This document shows, piece after piece, positions 31,613-36,228 of a stretch of 36,228 bases of DNA (positions are counted from its first letter, which is position 1; each line of letters starts with the position of its first letter). Below the pieces are notes generated by a model, which was not told the origin of the DNA, did no database searches, and saw only the letters and a program-made list of their open reading frames with translations. The translations under genes were made by a program, and so were the position numbers. Source of the DNA: a bacterium (GTDB taxonomy: Bacteria; Planctomycetota; JADGBV01); assembly GCA_023261545.1 (NCBI GenBank), contig JAHFOS010000023.1, forward strand, positions 1 through 36,228. Reading direction: 5' to 3'.

Positions 31613-32320
31613 TCAATTCCCCGGCTTGCGCTCCTCTCCGAACGCGCGGCCCACGGGGTTTTCTTCCACCTCGCGGTGCGCGGCGGCCACGACGGCTATT
31701 AACAGGGCCGGCTGGTCGCCTTCGGCGATGATGGCGTGCGGCAGGCGCGAGTCGAAGTAGAGCGAGTCGCCGGGGTGGAGCTCGTAGCTCTTGTCGTCAA
31801 TGATGGCGAGCACGCGACCCGCCAGCAGGAAAAGGAACTCCTCGCCCTCATGGCGCGAGGGGTACGGGGCCGTCTGGTGCGGGGGGATCTCGATGAAGAA
31901 GGGCGACATGATCTTGTCGCTCAGGCGATAGGAAAGCGCCTGGTAGTTGTAGTTCAGCATTTCGGCCCCGGGCGTGAGTGGCGGCACCTTCCAGCGCTCG
32001 TGGGCACGCACCATCTCCACGCGCTTCTCAGCCAGTCCGCGCTGGAAGAAGGAGCCCAGGGAGGCCCCCAGCGCCTTGGCCAGGTTGGCGAGCTCGCCCA
32101 GGCTCGGCAGCACGCGGTCGGCTTCGTAGTCCGCAAGTTGCGGGCGGGGAATTTCCGTGAGCTCGGCGAGCTTCGCCGGAGTCATCCCCGCGCTAAGGCG
32201 CAGTTCGCGCAGGCGTTCGCCAATGCGCGTCGTTCCCGAAGCGTTTTCCGACTTCGCGGGCGCGGCAGGCTCCTGAGCGGCAACCGCGCGCCGGCGGGAG
32301 GGTTTCTTGCTCGTGGTCAC
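31613..32320 (-). CDS. XRE-family transcriptional regulator with C-terminal cupin
   Basis: A 235-aa regulator. A basic, Ala/Pro-rich leader (SKKPSRRRAVAAQEPAAPAK) is followed by an HTH_3 domain (about 32-87: IGERLRELRLSAGMTPAKLAELTEIPRPQLADYE...). The C-terminal cupin contains SRHEGEEFLFLLAGRV, LHPGDSLYFDSRLPHAI. This HTH-cupin plan is that of small-molecule-sensing repressors such as PuuR-like proteins. The ligand is unknown. GTG 32320 is the best start found; no ATG and no clear Shine-Dalgarno are nearby, and further upstream the frame becomes antisense-like. It follows the FAD oxidoreductase by about 100 bp and may control that gene group. Confidence 0.87.
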   Translation of the reverse strand: MTTSKKPSRRRAVAAQEPAAPAKSENASGTTRIGERLRELRLSAGMTPAKLAELTEIPRPQLADYEADRVLPSLGELANLAKALGASLGSFFQRGLAEKRVEMVRAHERWKVPPLTPGAEMLNYNYQALSYRLSDKIMSPFFIEIPPHQTAPYPSRHEGEEFLFLLAGRVLAIIDDKSYELHPGDSLYFDSRLPHAIIAEGDQPALLIAVVAAAHREVEENPVGRAFGEERKPGN

Positions 32321-32421
32321 GGGAGTATTTGGGGGGCGAAAGCCTGAAGTGCGCTGCGGAACATGCCGTGGGCCATTCTCGACCCCACGGCCCGGTATCA
32401 AGCCATCCTCCTCGTCTGGTT

Positions 32422-33867
32422 TCAGGTCTTGGAAAGCGCCATGAGATCGGCGGACCAGAGTCCCGAAATAACCGCCCCCACCACTCCCAGGCCGCCCTGG
32501 TCGGTGCCGCAGACGCGCAGGTTGGCGAAGGGGGTGACGCCCTTCCACGACTTGGCGGGGGTGCCGTACACGGACCCCGCGAAGTGGCCGGTGTACTTCA
32601 CGATGGTACGCGGGGTGAACATATCGGTGGCCAGGGTTCGCGCCTCCAGAACACCCGCACCAGGACGTGCGAGGAAATCCAGGGCGACCCGGCGCATCTC
32701 CGCGAAACAGCGCTGCTTCTCCAGGCGATAGTCGTCTTCGCTGAGGCGCGTCCAATTCTCGTGGTTGGCCAGGCAGGTAATCCGCAGGCTGGCTTCCGGT
32801 CTTCGGCCTTTCTGGGGGCCTTCCTGGCGGCCTTCACTGGGGCCGAAATTCTCCGGGATGCAAATCACCCCGCTGGCCGGTTCCACCAGACCATCGGGCT
32901 TGTGATAGATGAAACGCGGCCCGCGGCTGAAAAACACCACGCCGTCCTTCCAGGCGAAATCGGCAGGCGTCCCGGAAAAAACCGTGAAGGTCTCGGCGAA
33001 GCTGATGCGCCCGGCGGCACCGGTTGGCGTGGCCGTGCCGGCCAGGGCCAGCGTTTCATGGAGTCCGATGCTGGAAAGCACCCGGCGCGCCTGGAGGGTC
33101 GTCCCGTCGTCCAGAACCAGGGCGGAGATGCGCCCATCTTCCACCTCGAAACGCCGCACGCCGCAGCCGAAATAGCTTTCGCCGCCCTCCTCGCGCAGGC
33201 GGCGCAGCAGCAGGCGGATCAGCGTGCGGATGCCGCCCCGGGGCCGGCACAGCCCTTCCAGGAAAATGGCGCGGAACAGCGCGGCGAAAACGCCGAAATC
33301 CATGTCGTCCTCGGTGGGGCTGCCGTAGAGCATGGGCGGCATGAGCAGCAACTCGCGTAACGTCTCGGACTGGAGATGCCGGGCGAGAAATTCGCGCGCG
33401 CCGCCGCGACCCGCCATTTCAGCGGCATCGGCATATCCGGGCAAAGCCTGGACCATGCGCCGGTAGCCGTCAACCTCGGCGGGATAGCGCGCGGCGATAC
33501 CATCTTCGAGAAACGCCGGATCATTCGAAAAAACAAGCTCGGCCTCACCCAGAGCAATGCGCGAAGTGGTCTGAGGATCAAGGCCGAGGTCGGCGACTTC
33601 GAGGCCGAGCCGGCGCAACGCCCGCCTCAAAGGCGCGCGCGCGTCCCCGGTGTTGTAGTTGGTGAGCGCGTGCAGCCCGACGTCATAGACGCGCCCTCCC
33701 AGGCTGTAGTAGCTGTTGAGGCCACCTGGAATCGTGTGCCTCTCCAGCAGGCAGACCTTGCGCCCCAGGCTGGCGAAGCGCACCGCGGCGGCGAGGCCCG
33801 AAAAACCGGCGCCGATGACGACGGCGTCATACAGCGTGCCGGGATCCGGATGCCGGCCAACGGGCAA
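32422..33867 (-). CDS. CrtI/phytoene-desaturase-like FAD-dependent oxidoreductase
   Basis: A 481-aa flavoprotein. The N-terminal dinucleotide-binding motif is AVVIGAGFSGLAAAVRFASLGRKVCLLE (GxGxxG at 19-24), then TIPGGLNSYYSLGGRVYDVGLHAL; the C-terminal FAD site is TPFANLRVCGTDQGGLGVVGAVISGLWSADLM. The family includes carotenoid desaturases, retinol saturases and the desaturase-like proteins of fatty-acid-derived clusters. The start is TTG 33867 with AAGGG eight bases upstream. It lies 29 bp after an acyl carrier protein gene and after a ketosynthase gene, so the substrate is probably an acyl chain on ACP rather than a carotenoid (inference). No phytoene synthase in the window. Confidence 0.87.
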   Translation of the reverse strand: MPVGRHPDPGTLYDAVVIGAGFSGLAAAVRFASLGRKVCLLERHTIPGGLNSYYSLGGRVYDVGLHALTNYNTGDARAPLRRALRRLGLEVADLGLDPQTTSRIALGEAELVFSNDPAFLEDGIAARYPAEVDGYRRMVQALPGYADAAEMAGRGGAREFLARHLQSETLRELLLMPPMLYGSPTEDDMDFGVFAALFRAIFLEGLCRPRGGIRTLIRLLLRRLREEGGESYFGCGVRRFEVEDGRISALVLDDGTTLQARRVLSSIGLHETLALAGTATPTGAAGRISFAETFTVFSGTPADFAWKDGVVFFSRGPRFIYHKPDGLVEPASGVICIPENFGPSEGRQEGPQKGRRPEASLRITCLANHENWTRLSEDDYRLEKQRCFAEMRRVALDFLARPGAGVLEARTLATDMFTPRTIVKYTGHFAGSVYGTPAKSWKGVTPFANLRVCGTDQGGLGVVGAVISGLWSADLMALSKT

Positions 33868-33896
33868 GGCTCAGCCCTTCGACGTCGAACGGGCTC

Positions 33897-34142
<246 letters not shown>

Positions 34143-34148
34143 GCCCGT

Positions 34149-35393
34149 TCAGACCCGCGGGGCCACCGCCACCACCACCGAATTGATGCCCAGCATGCCG
34201 AAGGAGTTGTTGAGGATGGCCCGTTGGCGGCCGACCTTGACCGGCTGGCCAGAAATAAGCCCTGGCAACTCGCATTCGGGGTCCAACTCATCCAGGTTAA
34301 TGGTAGGGTGCACCCACCCATCGTCAAACGAGGGAAGGTTGCCGGCCAGCTCCAGCGCCCCCGCCGCCCCCATGGCGTGGCCGATGAACGACTTGGTGTT
34401 GTTGAAGCGCGTGCCGGGGCAGTCGCGGAAGACCTCGCGCAACGCCTTGCATTCCTGCACGTCGCCCTGGGGCGTGGCCGTGGCGTGGCTGCTCACGATA
34501 TCCACCTCTCCGGCGGCGAGCCCGGCCCGGGAAAGCGCTAGGCGCATGCACTCGGCCTGACGTTCCGGCAGCGCGTTTACGAAGTCGCTGGCGTCGGAAT
34601 TCATGGCCCAGCCCGCGATTTCGGCGTAGATGCGTGCTCCGCGCCGGCGCGCGTCCTCCAGGCGCTCTACGGTGTAGAGGCAGCCGCCCTCGCTCACCAC
34701 GATGCCGTTGCGTTTGCGGTCGAAAGGACGGCTGGCCTTGGCGGGGTCCTCGCCCGCCGGGGCCAAGGCCCCCTGGCTCTTGAAGGCGGCGAAAATGCCG
34801 AAGGTATGGATGCTCTCGCTCACCCCGCCCGCCAGCGCCATGTCCACCTCCCCCAGGCGCAGCATCTGGGCAGCCTGGATGATTCCGGCGTTGCCGGCGG
34901 CGCAGGCAGCTCCCAGGGTGTAATGCGGCCCGGTGATGCCCAGGTTGAGCGTCACCTCGCCGGCGGGGTTGTTGGCCACGGTGCGCGGGTTGTGGTGGTG
35001 GGTCCAGAAGCGCGTGTCGTAGTTGTATTTCGAGATGTTGTGGATCTCGTTCTCGGTCTCCACGTTGCCGTGCTCGGTGATGCCGATGTACACCCCCATG
35101 CGGCTGCGATCCAAGGCTCCGAGGTCCAGGCCCGCGTCGCGCACCGCCTCGTTGGCGGAGTAAATGGCGATGGATCCCGCGCGCGTGCCGCGCCTGAGCT
35201 CCTTGCGTCCCTGGTAACGCAGCTCGTCGAAACGGCAGGCCCCCGCGGGCACTCGGCCCATGTAGCGCGTCTCCAGGGTCCCCACCCCGCTGCGGCCCGC
35301 GAGCAGGCTGGCCCGGAACTCCGCGAGGTTGTTGCCATTGGGGGCGGTGAGGCCGATGCCGGTGATGGCGATACGGGCTGGATCCATGTTCAT
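34149..35393 (-). CDS. Beta-ketoacyl-ACP synthase (FabF-like, KAS II family)
   Basis: A 414-aa decarboxylating thiolase-fold condensing enzyme. The Cys-His-His triad is complete: Cys164 in LGAACAAGNAG, His303 in SSHATATPQGD, His339 in SFIGHAMGAAG, with Lys334. An unusual segment around 107-145 (EHGNVETENEIHNISKYNYD followed by WTHHHNPRTVANNPAGEV) is longer and more His/Asn-rich than in FabF. ATG 35393 gives MNMDPARIAITGIG; ATG 35387 is equally possible, and neither has a clear Shine-Dalgarno. First gene of a KS-ACP-oxidoreductase unit; no ketoreductase, dehydratase or thioesterase is visible nearby, so the pathway must be completed elsewhere. Confidence 0.92.
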   Translation of the reverse strand: MNMDPARIAITGIGLTAPNGNNLAEFRASLLAGRSGVGTLETRYMGRVPAGACRFDELRYQGRKELRRGTRAGSIAIYSANEAVRDAGLDLGALDRSRMGVYIGITEHGNVETENEIHNISKYNYDTRFWTHHHNPRTVANNPAGEVTLNLGITGPHYTLGAACAAGNAGIIQAAQMLRLGEVDMALAGGVSESIHTFGIFAAFKSQGALAPAGEDPAKASRPFDRKRNGIVVSEGGCLYTVERLEDARRRGARIYAEIAGWAMNSDASDFVNALPERQAECMRLALSRAGLAAGEVDIVSSHATATPQGDVQECKALREVFRDCPGTRFNNTKSFIGHAMGAAGALELAGNLPSFDDGWVHPTINLDELDPECELPGLISGQPVKVGRQRAILNNSFGMLGINSVVVAVAPRV

Positions 35394-35456
35394 GAAAACA
35401 GAGCTGAAGCAGGCGCTGATCCGTTCAGCACGCCCAAAATGCAAAGCAATAATTTG

Positions 35457-35567
35457 AATCTGGAACTCAGGAACTCAGGAAAATTAAATTTCAAAGACCA
35501 GCGTGGTGTGCATTCACGGAGCACGTGATCCCACGATTCTTTTTCCTGAGTTCCTGAGTTCCAGATT
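35457..35567. repeat. Perfect long inverted repeat with 8-bp periodic arms (element C)
   Basis: The arms 35457-35483 and 35541-35567 are identical in inverse orientation over 27 of 27 nt. Each arm is GGAACTCA repeated in tandem (two full units plus GGAA) with a short flank. The loop is 57 nt. It lies in the 326-bp divergent gap between the ketosynthase and the RluA gene, so it cannot be just a terminator for convergent genes. Perfect arms imply recent origin or selection. Confidence 0.8.
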
Positions 35568-35658
35568 AAGAATCGAATTTTTCCGAGCATTTGTGTTTTT
35601 GGAGCCGCACCTGTCGTGAATGCTTACGAGAGCGAATCGGCCAAGGGGCCACGAGTAT

Positions 35659-35676
35659 AGGTGCCGGGAGGCACCT
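35659..35676. promoter_or_regulatory. Hairpin in the leader region of the RluA-family gene
   Basis: AGGTGCC-GGGA-GGCACCT is a perfect 7-bp stem with a 4-nt loop, 44 bp before the ATG at 35720. A second weaker pairing (GGCGGC at 35691-35696 with GCCGCC at 35712-35717) abuts the start codon and could hide the initiation site. No promoter hexamers were convincing in 35586-35719. Function unknown. Confidence 0.3.
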
Positions 35677-35719
35677 CTCAAGGGATGGCAGGCGGCGATG
35701 GCGGATATATTGCCGCCCC

Positions 35720-36228
35720 ATGCCGGAAAGCGCCTACCGCGTCATTTTCGAGGACGAGCACCACCTGGTCCTCGATAAGCCGGCGGGGATTCCCTGCCTC
35801 CAGAGCCGCCGGCCCGACGCCGCGGGCGACCTGCTGAGCGAATTGCGCCAGGTCCACCCCGCCGCCGTCCTGGTGCACCGCATTGACGAAGGCACCAGCG
35901 GCATCGTGCTCGCCGCCAAGCATGGGGAAGCCCTGGCCTGGCTCTCCCGGCAATTCGAGGAGCACGAAGTCGTGAAGGAGTACACCGCCTACGTCCACGG
36001 CAGCGCCTGGTTCACGGAGCTCAACGTGGATACGCCGCTGGTCGCCCCAGGAGAGCGCGACGCCAAGACCGCCACGACGCTGCTCCTCCGCCAGCGCCTC
36101 TACCGCGGTTTCAGCCTGCTCACTTGCCGGCCACGCACCGGGCGCACCCACCAGATCCGCCAGCACCTCGCGAAGGTCGGCCTGCCCATCGTCGCCGATA
36201 CGACTTACGGCGGACGCATCATCACCCT
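35720..36228 (+). CDS. RluA-family pseudouridine synthase (runs off right edge)
   Basis: The first 169 codons are present. This family isomerises uridine to pseudouridine in rRNA or tRNA. Motifs: YRVIFEDEHHLVLDKPAGIP (the common N-terminal segment), the catalytic VHRIDEGTSGIVLAAK with the Asp (family 'HRLDxxTSG'), EVVKEYTAYVHG, and TCRPRTGRTHQIRQHLAKVG, followed by GLPIVADTTYGG. No S4 RNA-binding domain precedes the catalytic domain, as in RluA/TruC-type members. Specificity cannot be assigned. ATG 35720 begins right at the first conserved strand; no Shine-Dalgarno is evident. Confidence 0.92.
   Translation, partial: MPESAYRVIFEDEHHLVLDKPAGIPCLQSRRPDAAGDLLSELRQVHPAAVLVHRIDEGTSGIVLAAKHGEALAWLSRQFEEHEVVKEYTAYVHGSAWFTELNVDTPLVAPGERDAKTATTLLLRQRLYRGFSLLTCRPRTGRTHQIRQHLAKVGLPIVADTTYGGRIIT

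Noticed and set aside
32422..33867. Carotenoid biosynthesis (crtI) call
   Set aside because: No crtB or other carotenoid genes; the neighbours are a ketosynthase and an ACP.

Overview
The window is a 36 kb piece of a GC-rich bacterial chromosome. It mixes housekeeping genes (a GyrB/ParE-type topoisomerase subunit, typA, folD, folP, pdxJ, fmt, a dinG-like helicase, tsaB, msrB, an RluA-type pseudouridine synthase, tRNA-Arg) with accessory genes. No marker settles the taxonomy. The ParE-like topoisomerase N-terminus, the secreted LamG and prenyltransferase-repeat proteins, the alkaline-phosphatase-like hydrolase and the gene mix suggest the PVC group (Verrucomicrobiota or relatives). That is an inference of low to moderate confidence.

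Layout: (1) 1-3.6 kb: 5' part of a type II topoisomerase B subunit, a secreted helical protein, and a divergent three-gene unit of small unknown proteins (ribbon-helix-helix-like, degenerate receiver-like, 73 aa). (2) 3.6-11 kb: typA with a membrane coiled-coil protein, an alkaline-phosphatase-superfamily hydrolase divergent from folD, an SGNH hydrolase, and a secreted LamG protein. (3) 11-15.5 kb: a tight minus-strand operon of four enzymes joined by three 4-nt overlaps: heme-oxygenase-like diiron enzyme, enolase-superfamily enzyme, GH3-type acyl-amido ligase, and LCM-type methyltransferase. (4) 15.6-19 kb: tRNA-Arg(TCT) followed by a lower-GC stretch of small unknown genes, then msrB, a 151-aa N-terminal fragment of a type II-B-like Cas9, and a HEPN/MNT toxin-antitoxin-type pair. 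(5) 19-27.5 kb: metallophosphoesterase, secreted prenyltransferase-repeat protein, folP-pdxJ, a GH63/MGH1-type glycoside hydrolase, and a membrane protein with a degenerate class III cyclase domain. (6) 27.6-30.6 kb: fmt overlapping a DinG-family helicase. (7) 30.8-35.4 kb: a minus-strand run of ketosynthase, acyl carrier protein, CrtI-like FAD oxidoreductase, XRE-cupin regulator and tsaB. (8) The start of an RluA-family gene at the right edge.

Three points stand out. First, the four-enzyme operon has a coherent possible chemistry: amide ligation of a carboxylate to an amino acid, racemisation or epimerisation of an N-acyl amino acid, carboxyl methylation, and diiron oxidation. I know of no described pathway with this combination. 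Second, a free-standing RuvC-I plus bridge-helix piece of Cas9 lies there with no array or other cas genes. Third, three intergenic regions carry long inverted repeats with unrelated sequences but the same design: 26-27-nt arms, each built from 8-10-bp tandem units.
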